A stretch of 35,700 nt of DNA from a virus. Below the pieces are notes generated by a model, which made no database searches, had not been told where the DNA came from, and saw nothing but the letters and a program-made list of their open reading frames with translations. The stretch is from the IMG/VR virus record IMGVR_UViG_3300048800_000035, positions 1 to 35,700 of that record. The stretch is one strand, 5' to 3'. Below, piece after piece: positions 1-6,695 of the stretch; position 1 is the stretch's first letter, and every line of letters starts with the position of its first letter. Made by a program: the position numbers and the translations under genes.

Positions 1-336
1 GGCTCAAGTCGGGGCTCAAGTCAGGGCTCAAGTCGGGGATCAAGTCGGGGCTCAAGTCGGGGCTCAAGTCGGGGATCAAGTCTGGGATCAAGTCAGGGCT
101 CAAGTCTGGGCTCAAGTCTGGGATCAAGTCAGGGCTCAAGTCGGGGATCAAGTCAGGGCTCAAGTCTGGGATCAAGTCTGGGCTCAGGTCAGGGCTCAAG
201 TCTGGGATCAAGTCAGGGCTCAAGTCAGGGATCAAGTCAGGGATCAAGTCTGGGATCAAGTCAGGGCTCAAGTCAGGGCTCAAGTCGGGGCTCAAGTCTG
301 GGATCAAGTCGGGGCTCAAGTCGGGGCTCAAGTCTG
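1..336 (+). repeat. 28 tandem 12-bp repeats inside the DUF6745 gene
   Basis: Twenty-eight uninterrupted 12-bp units of the form GG[C/A]TCAAGTC[G/A/T]G run from the window edge. Only unit position 3 (C or A) and position 11 (G, A or T) vary, apart from one A-to-G change near 187. The array is in the reading frame of the downstream gene and encodes a tetrapeptide repeat [A/D]-Q-V-[G/R/W]. All three plus frames are open through the array, but only frame 2 continues into the conserved domain. The array probably extends left of the window. Confidence 0.95.
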
Positions 337-1015
337 GGATGCTAATTATGGACAACACGACGCCAATTGGGTTGGGTGGGCCGAATATTTCTGGCAAGAA
401 CTGAAAATCCCAAACACTGACAAGATTTCCGGTTTAGTGCATGTTAGCCAGGCATGCGGTTGGTGGTGGGCTTTCAAAAATGCGGTAATTATTACCGATA
501 GGCCATGCGAATTGCATCGTGACGAACAGGGGCGCTTGCATAACCCATCTGGAGCTGCTATCTTGTATCCTGATGGGTGGGGGGTGTATGCTATCCACGG
601 CGTTCGAGTTCCAGAACCAATCATCCTTCGCCCAGATTCAATCACGGTCCAACAAATTGATGGCGAACAAAACGCCGAGGTCAAGCGTATTATGATCGAC
701 CAGTATGGCCCGTCGCGATTCCTGATTGATGGAAACGCTAAGGAACTCCACAAGGACGCCTGGGGTCGGCTTTTGCGCCGAGAGGTTTCCGGGGATGAGG
801 CAATTTTGATGGTGGAGGTTGAAAACTCAACGCCAGAGCCTAGTGGCGAAAAGCGCCTGTATTATCTCCGAGTTGATCCCAACCTGCGTCCCATGAAGCT
901 CGGACCAGATGGAACGCGCAGTTTCGGGCAACCACAGAAGATGACGGCGCACAATGCAATTTCCAGCACGTTTGGTTTGCGGGGCGAAGAATACAAGCCA
1001 CTGATTGAGAGTTAG
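2..1015 (+). CDS. DUF6745 domain protein with N-terminal tetrapeptide repeats, 5' partial
   Basis: The frame is open from base 2, so the start lies outside the window. The first 112 residues are [A/D]QV[G/R/W] repeats. They run directly into a GQHDANW segment, then a GWWW motif near base 460, [16 protein letters not shown], a [17 protein letters not shown] segment, an IDQYG segment and NSTPEP. This order matches what I recall of DUF6745 proteins, found in bacteria and phages with similar Q-V repeats before the domain. The function of the family is unknown. An internal ATG at 437 would cut off the first part of the conserved domain, so it is not the true start. The gene ends with TAG 3 bases before the next start. 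Confidence 0.8.
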   Translation, partial: AQVGAQVRAQVGDQVGAQVGAQVGDQVWDQVRAQVWAQVWDQVRAQVGDQVRAQVWDQVWAQVRAQVWDQVRAQVRDQVRDQVWDQVRAQVRAQVGAQVWDQVGAQVGAQVWDANYGQHDANWVGWAEYFWQELKIPNTDKISGLVHVSQACGWWWAFKNAVIITDRPCELHRDEQGRLHNPSGAAILYPDGWGVYAIHGVRVPEPIILRPDSITVQQIDGEQNAEVKRIMIDQYGPSRFLIDGNAKELHKDAWGRLLRREVSGDEAILMVEVENSTPEPSGEKRLYYLRVDPNLRPMKLGPDGTRSFGQPQKMTAHNAISSTFGLRGEEYKPLIES

Positions 1016-1017
1016 GA

Positions 1018-1227
1018 GTGAACAAGCCCATTGGTTTCTCTAACACCCACCTCCAATTCCTGCACAAAGTATCTGATGCTGGTGTAGCCGATCACATGCT
1101 GGCGAGGTGGCTTGCAGGGGCCTTTCCGGAATTGGGATACGCCAAGGCTAAGACGTATCGAGATTATTGGGTGAGTATAACCAGTGGCGAGAAGCACCAA
1201 GTCAAGAAGCATCCGAAGCTCAAATAG
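1018..1227 (+). CDS. Small hypothetical protein, 69 aa
   Basis: Starts with GTG two bases after the previous stop and ends with TAG inside the ribosome-binding region of the next gene. The protein is basic and predicted mostly helical, with an ARWLAGAFPEL segment and a lysine-rich C-terminus. No family is recognised. Position in a run of short, tightly spaced genes supports that it is expressed, but the GTG start has no ideal Shine-Dalgarno sequence. Confidence 0.55.
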   Translation: MNKPIGFSNTHLQFLHKVSDAGVADHMLARWLAGAFPELGYAKAKTYRDYWVSITSGEKHQVKKHPKLK

Positions 1228-1234
1228 GAGACAC

Positions 1235-1471
1235 ATGCTACCTACAGCAGATATGATGAGATGGCTCAAGGCGCAGGGGGCCGAGAAGGTTCTAAAGTTT
1301 CCAAGTGGCAATATGATGTTCTTCCGGCGTTCCGTTTCCATGAAAAGCAAGAATAGGGTTTACTGGTCCTGTATGAGTGTGGAAGTGGTGGACGGCGGCT
1401 ACCTGCGAGACGGAGATACATTCCTGTTATGCGATCCGCCACCTACCGCTGCGGAGTATTTCGATGGCTAA
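1235..1471 (+). CDS. Small hypothetical protein, 78 aa
   Basis: ATG at 1235 is chosen over an upstream in-frame start at 1184 because AGGAG lies at 1226-1230 with good spacing and the upstream start would overlap the previous gene. The product contains a methionine-rich stretch (NMMFF) and a C-terminal LLCDPPP segment. The family is not recognised. Its stop overlaps the next ATG by 8 bases, suggesting translational coupling. Confidence 0.6.
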   Translation: MLPTADMMRWLKAQGAEKVLKFPSGNMMFFRRSVSMKSKNRVYWSCMSVEVVDGGYLRDGDTFLLCDPPPTAAEYFDG

Positions 1472-1691
1472 AGTAACTGCGCTGGGAATCTTTCATACGC
1501 CGATGGGCAGGTTTCTAAAGTTCTCCTGTGGCTGTGGCGAGGAATCTGTTAGGGAGCATGATCGTAAGCACGAACACTACGCGACTTCCTCGAACGTTGT
1601 GGAGGGGAAAGTTATGAAGCCGGTGTGGTGTACCTTCGAGTGCGACTATGTATTTGAAGCGCGACCCATTGAAGTCGAGTTGGGAGACTAA
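1464..1691 (+). CDS. Small cysteine-containing hypothetical protein, 75 aa
   Basis: Starts at ATG 1464, overlapping the previous gene by 8 bases. It has C-G-C near residue 21 and a later C-T-F-E-C, which together could bind one zinc ion. Several histidines (HDRKHEHY) lie between them. No known family is recognised. The in-frame extension to 1377 is a shadow of the upstream gene and is excluded. Confidence 0.6.
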   Translation: MAKVTALGIFHTPMGRFLKFSCGCGEESVREHDRKHEHYATSSNVVEGKVMKPVWCTFECDYVFEARPIEVELGD

Positions 1692-1692
1692 C

Positions 1693-2118
1693 GTGCCAGA
1701 TGAAGTTGATTTAGACTCTCTTGTTGGAAAACACTGGCTAACCGCCGTCGATATGCTGAATGAGACTGTCAAGAAATACGGCTACGATGAGGCCTGTGAG
1801 ACATTGCGGTTCGTCTTGGACGGAAAAACATACGTCGCGGTTCAAGACCCCGGTGACGGATACCGCTCATCTATGGAGAAGTTTTTCGTCTCAGATGACG
1901 TTGTTTCTAACGCCTTCCAGGCGACAGAAGTAATAGCAACAAAGAGGGGGGATGGCCCAGACTCATACACCGTAAATGACACGCTAGAACTGCGCGATAT
2001 TGCGAACGGGAAACTCGTCCTGTCTGTAGGAACTGACAACACCGACGACTATTACCCGTCATGGGTTGGCGAGTGGATTCCCGAAAACTTACACCTAAAC
2101 GATGGCAAGGAGAACTAA
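1693..2118 (+). CDS. Hypothetical acidic protein, 141 aa
   Basis: GTG at 1693 is preferred because GGGAG at 1682-1686 is well placed. The ATG at 1648 would overlap the previous gene deeply. The sequence begins with an acidic leader, then a conserved-looking LVGKHWLTAVDM block, and later an FVLDGKTYVAVQDPGDGYRS block that suggests a small beta-rich fold. The family is not identified. It ends directly before the next gene, with AAGGAG at 2107-2112 inside its 3' end. Confidence 0.65.
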   Translation: MPDEVDLDSLVGKHWLTAVDMLNETVKKYGYDEACETLRFVLDGKTYVAVQDPGDGYRSSMEKFFVSDDVVSNAFQATEVIATKRGDGPDSYTVNDTLELRDIANGKLVLSVGTDNTDDYYPSWVGEWIPENLHLNDGKEN

Positions 2119-2394
2119 ATGGCTGGACGTAGACCACTCGGAAATGAGCGCATGAAGCCCAACGGACTCAGCGCGGAGTTAGATTTATGGTTCACGGCGC
2201 ACGCCAAGACGCTGGGGAAGTCGGCAATGGCCTTGAAAAGGGAAGTTTTGGAAGAATACCGCCGTGTTACGCAGATTCAAATGTCAACGCTGGACAACAA
2301 GCCAGGAGTCGGCTACGTTGTTACCGTTCCTGTTGAAGTTATCGACTACGCCTCGGTTGGTGGTGATGCTCAAACACTAGTGCAAGCCGAGTAG
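2119..2394 (+). CDS. Small protein, possible ribbon-helix-helix DNA binder, 91 aa
   Basis: ATG at 2119 follows the previous TAA directly and has AAGGAG 6 bases upstream. Residues 14-48 (LSAELDLWFTAHAKTLGK onward) resemble the strand-helix-turn-helix of ribbon-helix-helix repressors, but this is a weak, pattern-based idea. The C-terminal half has a VVTVPVEV strand. Its last 18 bases overlap the end of the convergent minus-strand gene, so no terminator separates the two opposing transcription units. Confidence 0.6.
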   Translation: MAGRRPLGNERMKPNGLSAELDLWFTAHAKTLGKSAMALKREVLEEYRRVTQIQMSTLDNKPGVGYVVTVPVEVIDYASVGGDAQTLVQAE

Positions 2395-3477
2395 GGTAGT
2401 TACCTGTTGTTTTTCAGCGTCGGTTAGTCCCCAGGTAAGAGGGGATGGGCCGGTGTACTCGGCGGTACGGTTGTTCACCATCACGTCGAGCAAGTCGTGA
2501 GGCATCTGGGCAAACAAGTTTCTACCGTTCTTGTGGCCAACAGTAGCTACAGCGTTTAGGAATTGCTGGTTTGTCACGTCATCAACCTTGTCTTTCTCGG
2601 CAATCTGGTAGGCCAGAAGTTCGGCGGATTCGTAAAATGGAGTGTAGTCGGCTTGCTGCCAGTTGGTAGACGGATCGCAAGTGAAGCCGGCGAATCCAAG
2701 CAAGTACGGCTCTTGTCGAGCGCGAACATCGTACCATTTGAAACGTTCTAGCGTACTAGCATTTGATTGACTGGAATATCCGCCACCCGCGTAAAATTCG
2801 GAGATAAACAGTGGCACAACTTCATTGCGCTGTTCGAGTAGGGAGTAAATATACCTGTGTCTAAAGTTGCAAGCGCCAGCACCAGCTACACGCGGGGAAT
2901 CTGGAATGAGATCGCCGTACCAAAGATCAACCGGCTGCATCTCAAGGACACCCTCATGCGTGTCGTAAATATGGCCTCCGCGCTTGATGTAACCGAACAA
3001 GCCAGTATTGACAAGTCTGACCATATCCGTCCACTCGGGGCACCCTTGCGGGAGACACGGCAGGGCAAGGTGAATATGCCGCTGATCCGCTTCTTTGACA
3101 AGTTCAATCAGCGCCAGTCCAAGTCCATCGTAATGCCCCTTTGGATCGGGTTCGTTCTGGACAGTGAAGTAATCTACCGCTTTCAACTGCGCGTCGTTGG
3201 CGTTGTTAAAAATCAGGTCAATCGACTCTTTGGCAAACTGTTCGCGCCGAGCTTGGTTCCAACTGCCCACATCCTGACAGCCCTCCCAATCGCCTACGGG
3301 GTTGATATATCGAGCAACCGTCTTGGTTCTAGGCTCAATCTGTTTCACAAAGACAAGCGGGGATGCGTCGTCCACAAATTTGACGACCGGATAGTAAAAC
3401 CCGTTAGCCTTGGCGCGTTTCACAAGATCGAGCGTATGGTTCGGATTTATGCTGTGAATAGAGATTTTACTACTCAT
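2377..3477 (-). CDS. Glycoside hydrolase-like TIM-barrel protein, 366 aa
   Basis: The sequence has the layout of a clan GH-A (beta/alpha)8 glycosidase. An Asn-Glu pair in TVQNEPDP (E109) stands where the acid/base after strand 4 is expected. A second glutamate in FISEFYAGGG (E227) stands where the nucleophile after strand 7 is expected. The substrate cannot be read from the sequence. No signal peptide is visible. In a phage it may be a virion-associated depolymerase or lysis-related enzyme, or an accessory gene of host benefit. It runs against its neighbours, converges on the 91-aa gene with an 18-bp overlap, and its ATG overlaps the upstream endonuclease stop by 4 bases, so the two minus-strand genes form one unit. 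Confidence 0.65.
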   Translation of the reverse strand: MSSKISIHSINPNHTLDLVKRAKANGFYYPVVKFVDDASPLVFVKQIEPRTKTVARYINPVGDWEGCQDVGSWNQARREQFAKESIDLIFNNANDAQLKAVDYFTVQNEPDPKGHYDGLGLALIELVKEADQRHIHLALPCLPQGCPEWTDMVRLVNTGLFGYIKRGGHIYDTHEGVLEMQPVDLWYGDLIPDSPRVAGAGACNFRHRYIYSLLEQRNEVVPLFISEFYAGGGYSSQSNASTLERFKWYDVRARQEPYLLGFAGFTCDPSTNWQQADYTPFYESAELLAYQIAEKDKVDDVTNQQFLNAVATVGHKNGRNLFAQMPHDLLDVMVNNRTAEYTGPSPLTWGLTDAEKQQVTTLLGLH

Positions 3478-3950
3478 ATCTTTTCTTCAACTGGATTTAG
3501 CCTGGCGAATTCACCGAAAATCTCAAGAGCCTTTCGGTTGTATGCGCGAGCAGCATCTTCCTCATTGTCAAATCGTCCCAAGTTGTTAGTTTTATGGTTT
3601 GTCTTTAGTTTAGCAAACCATTTCTCTCTGTTTTTATCCCAGCAAACACCCTTGTACTTGGAGGTGTGGGGAGTGATCTGTTGGTTTGCGTTGTTTTGCG
3701 AGCGCGTTGCAGGGCGAAGGTTCTCTCGCCTATTGTCTAGTCCATCACCGTTCTTGTGGTCTATATCCATGCCATTCGGAAACCCAAGTATCAGCCGGTG
3801 CATGTGAAATGGGACTGATTCACTCTGGGTGCCAGCGTACCACCTATTGTTCTCGTGCTGAATTGCATACCATTTATACCGTGATACTAGTTCAAAGTCA
3901 CAATCATCTACTAGGGCAATGCAACCATGAGTAAGCTGAATTTGTTTCAT
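3474..3950 (-). CDS. HNH-AP2 homing endonuclease, 158 aa
   Basis: The N-terminal half carries the HNH core: H51-R52, the DH pair D64-H65 in DIDHKNGDGLDNRRENLR, and N77. Residues 97-151 form an AP2/ERF-type DNA-binding domain (SKYKGVCW, then LGRFDNEEDAARAYNRKA and FGEFARLN). This pairing is well known in free-standing phage homing endonucleases, which cut an intron-less or endonuclease-less allele and spread by repair. The gene is complete. It has no Shine-Dalgarno sequence; instead a promoter lies exactly 6 nt before the ATG, so the mRNA is probably leaderless. It is coupled by a 4-bp overlap to the glycoside hydrolase-like gene. Confidence 0.9.
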   Translation of the reverse strand: MKQIQLTHGCIALVDDCDFELVSRYKWYAIQHENNRWYAGTQSESVPFHMHRLILGFPNGMDIDHKNGDGLDNRRENLRPATRSQNNANQQITPHTSKYKGVCWDKNREKWFAKLKTNHKTNNLGRFDNEEDAARAYNRKALEIFGEFARLNPVEEKI

Positions 3951-3956
3951 AGAATA

Positions 3957-3984
3957 ATTGTATCATATCGAAACAGGAGGTCAA
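3957..3984 (-). promoter_or_regulatory. Leaderless promoter of the HNH-AP2 gene
   Basis: Read on the minus strand: -35 TTGACC at 3984-3979, a 16-bp spacer, and extended -10 TGATACAAT with TACAAT at 3962-3957. Only 6 bases (3956-3951) separate the -10 from the ATG at 3950, which places transcription start at or next to the A of ATG. No ribosome binding site could fit. Confidence 0.7.
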
Positions 3985-4057
3985 TGATTGGACGATTCGC
4001 CGTGAGCGCCGTACTGAGTGCCTTTTGTCATAGCACTATTATATCACCTGACATTCG

Positions 4058-4195
4058 GTGAATTACCTCCTGGTTGAATTTCTCGGCAAGACTATTCCAA
4101 CCATCGGCGCGTTGTTGATCGGGCTGATTGCTGGCGAAGTAACGATTCCGAGTGCGATTGTTGTTAGGATTCTAAAGACATTTGGTGTAATGTGA
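4058..4195 (+). CDS. Small single-pass membrane protein, 45 aa
   Basis: GTG at 4058 opens a 45-codon frame with a hydrophobic core (IGALLIGLIAGE) long enough for one transmembrane helix, followed by an IVVRILKTFG segment. The stop overlaps the next GTG as GTGA, the coupling used throughout this window, which supports it as a real gene. It could be a holin-like or other small membrane protein, but one helix and no lysis neighbours make this uncertain. A possible -10 TATTAT lies at 4037-4042 in the intergenic gap. Confidence 0.55.
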   Translation: MNYLLVEFLGKTIPTIGALLIGLIAGEVTIPSAIVVRILKTFGVM

Positions 4196-4644
4196 AAACG
4201 ATCATCGGAAACTTACTCGAAATCGAGCATGGCATCCTTGGGCATCAAACGAATCTTTATCATACAATGGGGCATGGAATCGCACGACAAATTGCTATGA
4301 AGTGGCCCAAGGTGGAGCTGGAGTACATCGACTATGACGGAGAATTGGGGGATTGCCAGTTAGTCCAAGTTAAACCAGGATTGCTGGTGGCCAACCTGTT
4401 CGGACAAGACGGGATTGGGCGCAACTGTCGAAAAACTCACTACGGCGCATTATCCCTTGCGCTTACTAGGCTCGGCAGACATTCCGGCGATCTAGATTTG
4501 CCTGTTTTTCTGCCGTGGAAAATGTCAAGTGATTTGGCCGGAGGCAACTGGGATATTGTCTCGGAATTGATTGAGTTTTTGGTTCCCGCTGCAACTATTG
4601 TAAAACTGCCGCGATATGATCGTGTAACTGGAATGCCAGCATGA
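4192..4644 (+). CDS. Macro-domain (ADP-ribose-binding) protein, 150 aa
   Basis: The sequence follows the macro-domain pattern: an N-terminal IIGNLLE strand, GHQTNLYHTMGHGIARQI in place of the usual N-aa-N and GGGVAGAI region, then a KPGLLVANLFGQDG strand, a KTHYGALSLAL helix, and VFLPWKMSSDLAGGNWDIV near the C-terminus. Macro domains bind ADP-ribose, and many remove it from proteins, nucleic acids or ADP-ribose-1''-phosphate. In phages such proteins may reverse ADP-ribosylation by host defence or handle tRNA-splicing by-products, which fits the RNA ligases in this window. The start is GTG inside a GTGA overlap. Confidence 0.75.
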   Translation: MKTIIGNLLEIEHGILGHQTNLYHTMGHGIARQIAMKWPKVELEYIDYDGELGDCQLVQVKPGLLVANLFGQDGIGRNCRKTHYGALSLALTRLGRHSGDLDLPVFLPWKMSSDLAGGNWDIVSELIEFLVPAATIVKLPRYDRVTGMPA

Positions 4645-4889
4645 AAGAGCTTTTGCATGGAATGTACTGGTTCTATAAGGGCCTCCCCACCGAGACAACG
4701 GTACGCGAGGCGGTCAGTTTCTATCGGGCTAAGTATCCGTCGAGCATAGTCACGGCGATATATGCTAATCCGTCAGAAGTAGGGGAGTTGTATAATGTCG
4801 ATGGACTTCCCGTTAGACCGGAGCGAACGGTCATCAAGGGCAACTTGTACATTTCCGTTAGTGGCGGATCGTATGAGAATCAATCATAA
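4641..4889 (+). CDS. Hypothetical protein, 82 aa
   Basis: Starts in an ATGA overlap with the macro-domain gene. The VREAVSFYRAKYP helix and the YANPSEVGEL and VRPERTVIKGNLYISV segments look like a compact alpha/beta fold. No family is recognised. Coupling to the macro-domain gene suggests joint expression, but gives no function. Confidence 0.65.
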   Translation: MKELLHGMYWFYKGLPTETTVREAVSFYRAKYPSSIVTAIYANPSEVGELYNVDGLPVRPERTVIKGNLYISVSGGSYENQS

Positions 4890-4971
4890 GGGCGCACTAT
4901 TTATCTCTGTTCTGATTGTGGCAGTAGTGATATTGGGCATGATGGTCTATGTGCCAGGAGCGTTCCGGTGA
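4873..4971 (+). CDS. Tiny single-pass membrane protein, 32 aa
   Basis: ATG at 4873 lies in the end of the previous gene (17-base overlap) and the stop forms a GTGA overlap with the next gene. The product is MRINHKGA, then about 22 hydrophobic residues (FISVLIVAVVILGMMVYV), then a short tail. Codon-perfect overlap on the 3' side supports it. Function unknown; it would insert in the inner membrane with a positive N-terminus. Confidence 0.5.
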   Translation: MRINHKGALFISVLIVAVVILGMMVYVPGAFR

Positions 4972-5612
4972 AAGAAATACCGCTAATTTTCTCCGCCGAC
5001 AGTGTAAATGCTATTCTCGCCGGAACCAAAACACAGACACGGCGCGTTATGAATCCGCAACCGCACACTGGTTTGCGCCAGTCGCCATTTGTTCCAAGTG
5101 GCGTTGAAGATGGGCATGGGCGAGAAATGAAGTTGCGCTTTGCGCCGGGCGATTTGATTTGGGTAAGGGAAACGTGGGGTGCAGTATGGCCCATTGACAA
5201 AGAAGATGTTGATCTCGAAGAATGCAAGATCGAGTATCGCGCCGACTTACCTGTAGGCTGTACCGATTATCCGGGCCAGTGGCCCAAAGAAGATGCACAG
5301 GGCAGCGATGAGGCCCCCAAGTGGAAATCGCCCATGTTTATGCCTCGGTGGGCCAGTCGAATAACGCTCGAAGTAACCGAGGTTCGTATTCAAGTGTTGA
5401 GGCAGATTAGCGAACAAGACGCTATGGCCGAGGGCGTGACTATTCCAGAACACAAACAGGGAACAGTCAGGCTGCCTCACGGCGGAGCACCAGTTTTGAA
5501 AACATCCTTCGCGTCTGAATTTGCTACCGCTTGGGATAAGATCAACGGCAAAAAACATCCTTACGACAGCGACCCGTTTGTGTGGTGTCTTACGTTCGAG
5601 AGGATAGCATGA
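4968..5612 (+). CDS. ASCH-like phage protein, 214 aa
   Basis: Matches a common phage family related to ASCH domains. Features are an N-terminal IFSADSVNAILAGTKTQTRR block, a FAPGDLIWVRETWG block (the family's GD-x-LWVRE motif), FMPRWASRITLEVTEVR, then ISEQDAMAEGV, and a C-terminal DPFVWCLTFERI. ASCH domains have a PUA-like barrel and are thought to bind RNA or modified nucleotides; some hydrolyse N4-acetylcytidine. Length is normal for the phage group. The GTG start overlaps the 32-aa gene by GTGA and the stop overlaps the next ATG. The exact activity is unknown. Confidence 0.75.
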   Translation: MKEIPLIFSADSVNAILAGTKTQTRRVMNPQPHTGLRQSPFVPSGVEDGHGREMKLRFAPGDLIWVRETWGAVWPIDKEDVDLEECKIEYRADLPVGCTDYPGQWPKEDAQGSDEAPKWKSPMFMPRWASRITLEVTEVRIQVLRQISEQDAMAEGVTIPEHKQGTVRLPHGGAPVLKTSFASEFATAWDKINGKKHPYDSDPFVWCLTFERIA

Positions 5613-5794
5613 CAGTCAGGATACATTCATCGAGGAAACAAATGCTGAGGTATCTAAAGTTGGCTGTCATGGCAGCTTACGAGCGCCGAACCCTTGACGC
5701 CTGGTTGAATCTAGTTCAAGCCACTCGCTATGCACCCTTGGTCTATCTAGATCGTTGCCTACATTATCGCGCTGTATACGGGAACCTGAAATGA
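5609..5794 (+). CDS. Small hypothetical protein, 61 aa
   Basis: ATG at 5609 overlaps the ASCH-like gene as ATGA; the longer frame from 5582 is a shadow. The protein is basic and helical (RKQMLRYLKLAVMAAYERR), with several aromatic residues near the end. Family not recognised. The stop overlaps the next ATG by 4 bases. Confidence 0.6.
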   Translation: MTVRIHSSRKQMLRYLKLAVMAAYERRTLDAWLNLVQATRYAPLVYLDRCLHYRAVYGNLK

Positions 5795-6120
5795 CAGTCA
5801 AAATCTACCAACTCAAAGACATCGGCCGTGAAGTTCACATGATGGGCAAGTATGTCGGGGTGAGTTTCCACCTCAAACACACCTCCCGCGTTGCCACCGA
5901 CAAGAACACCAAAACCATCACTGAGACGTGGAGGGCAGACTACGCCTCCGCGCCGTATATCAATTTCTATGACATTCGGCAGGGAAGTGATGGTGAATAC
6001 TACAAAGACGATGACAGTCCGGTTCAGGGAGGCTTGAATCTAAAATCGGCTATAACTGTAGCTGTCGAACTCAAGCAAGCCTGTGACTACATCCAAAACA
6101 AGTGGTGGGAAAGTGAATAA
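5791..6120 (+). CDS. Hypothetical protein, 109 aa
   Basis: ATG at 5791 overlaps the previous stop as ATGA. The sequence starts with MTVKIYQLKDIG, has a beta-rich middle, and an acidic loop (GEYYKDDDSPV) before a helix ending in a DYIQNKWW segment. No known family or catalytic motif is recognised. Confidence 0.6.
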   Translation: MTVKIYQLKDIGREVHMMGKYVGVSFHLKHTSRVATDKNTKTITETWRADYASAPYINFYDIRQGSDGEYYKDDDSPVQGGLNLKSAITVAVELKQACDYIQNKWWESE

Positions 6121-6271
6121 GGCAGACAGGAAGATCATAGCCGTCTTTATGAAACTGATTATAAACATCCTACAAGACATTCACGAAATGAAGGCTCCTT
6201 GGCCTGTTTCGAGCAGATTACAGGTAGAAACATTCCACAAACTACTAAAGGAGTGGGAAAGTAAGGCTTGA
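6113..6271 (+). CDS. Small helical protein, 52 aa
   Basis: GTG at 6113 lies inside the end of the previous gene, with GGTGGG upstream as a weak ribosome site. The product is mostly helical (KIIAVFMKLIINILQDIHEM) and ends in KLLKEWESKA. No family is recognised. Its 3' end contains the -35 element of the promoter for the following non-coding RNA region. Confidence 0.5.
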   Translation: MNKADRKIIAVFMKLIINILQDIHEMKAPWPVSSRLQVETFHKLLKEWESKA

Positions 6272-6296
6272 CACGGCGCAAAAGCGGAAGTAAAAT
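6268..6296 (+). promoter_or_regulatory. Near-consensus sigma70-type promoter
   Basis: Perfect -35 TTGACA at 6268-6273, a 17-bp spacer, and -10 TAAAAT at 6291-6296, one base from consensus. It is the best promoter match I see in the window. Transcription would start near 6303. No coding gene begins for almost 400 bases, so it should drive the structured RNA that follows. Confidence 0.75.
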
Positions 6297-6302
6297 CTGT
6301 TC

Positions 6303-6446
6303 GTTGCTGAATAAGCAATAGGTCGTCTGGCGGCGGCTGTCAAGAGAAGCAACAAGTAAAAGCGGTTTTTCGATACGCTGGTTGGCTACTTTGTTGCTAA
6401 GGCCGCCAGCCTGCGCCATCTGGCGTATCGAAAGATCGCTTTTTTA
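6303..6446 (+). ncRNA. Candidate structured small RNA, about 145 nt
   Basis: The region begins at the predicted start of a strong promoter and ends in a T-run at 6440-6445. No plus-strand gene is seen in it. Visible pairings are: TTGCT 6304-6308 with AGCAA 6314-6318; CTGGCGGC 6327-6334 with GCCGCCAG 6402-6409; AGCAACAAGTA 6348-6358 with 6387-6398 (one bulged T); and a 21-bp stem of 6358-6378 with 6423-6443 that has only two G-U pairs and no mismatch. A GGTTGGC/GCCAGCC hairpin (6380-6386 with 6405-6411) fits inside that stem's loop. The 21-bp stem crosses the middle pairings, so the RNA could switch between two folds or form a pseudoknot. It matches no RNA family I can name. Confidence 0.55.
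6358..6445 (+). terminator. Long hairpin with T-run
   Basis: The arms 6358-6378 and 6423-6443 pair over 21 bp with two G-U wobbles, and six T residues follow the GC part of the stem at 6440-6445. The 44-nt loop is longer than in a simple intrinsic terminator, but it contains its own 7-bp hairpin. Because the lower stem is A-rich on one side and T-rich on the other, it could act in both directions. Confidence 0.45.
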
Positions 6447-6695
6447 TTACATTGAGGATGGACAGCGCCTTTATACGGCAGCTGTTTATAAATAGCCAGT
6501 TCGGTATCCCCTAATTGGAACCGTACCCTGTAAAGATGATGTGAGTCGAGCACAGTACCTAATTTCTTGACCTCGACCTCGGGTAAGTCGGACACCCCGA
6601 CGAGCCAGTAACAAAGTTAGAAGAATAGCGAACAAGCCCCCTATCGTTGCGGGCCTATTTGATTGCACCATTCTCGTTTGCCGGCCAGGGCGGTT
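6447..6695. other. Non-coding stretch after the candidate RNA
   Basis: No convincing plus-strand gene lies here. A minus-strand 69-codon frame (6595-6386, GTG start) has a protein-like sequence but no Shine-Dalgarno site, and it runs into the RNA hairpin. The stretch may be the 5' leader of the gene at 6696. A short GCCC/GGGC pairing occurs around 6635-6655. I see no tRNA. Confidence 0.4.

Noticed and set aside
1-336. Repeat array as a CRISPR array or intergenic satellite
   Set aside because: The units are 12 bp with no spacers and are in frame with the DUF6745 domain.
3-404. [L/I]KSG protein read in frame 3
   Set aside because: Unit differences look conservative in this frame, but it ends shortly after the array, while frame 2 continues into a recognisable domain.
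2857-3807. Long plus-strand frame of 316 codons
   Set aside because: It is antisense to the glycoside hydrolase-like and HNH-AP2 genes, which carry clear catalytic motifs and a promoter; the plus-strand product shows no domain.
6303-6446. tRNA or tmRNA in the non-coding region
   Set aside because: No T-loop GTTCRANNC, no acceptor-stem closure and no CCA were found; the long stems do not fit a cloverleaf.
6386-6595. Minus-strand frame of 69 codons with a protein-like sequence
   Set aside because: GTG start without a Shine-Dalgarno site, no clear promoter, and its end runs through the hairpin of the candidate RNA. Kept only as a possibility.
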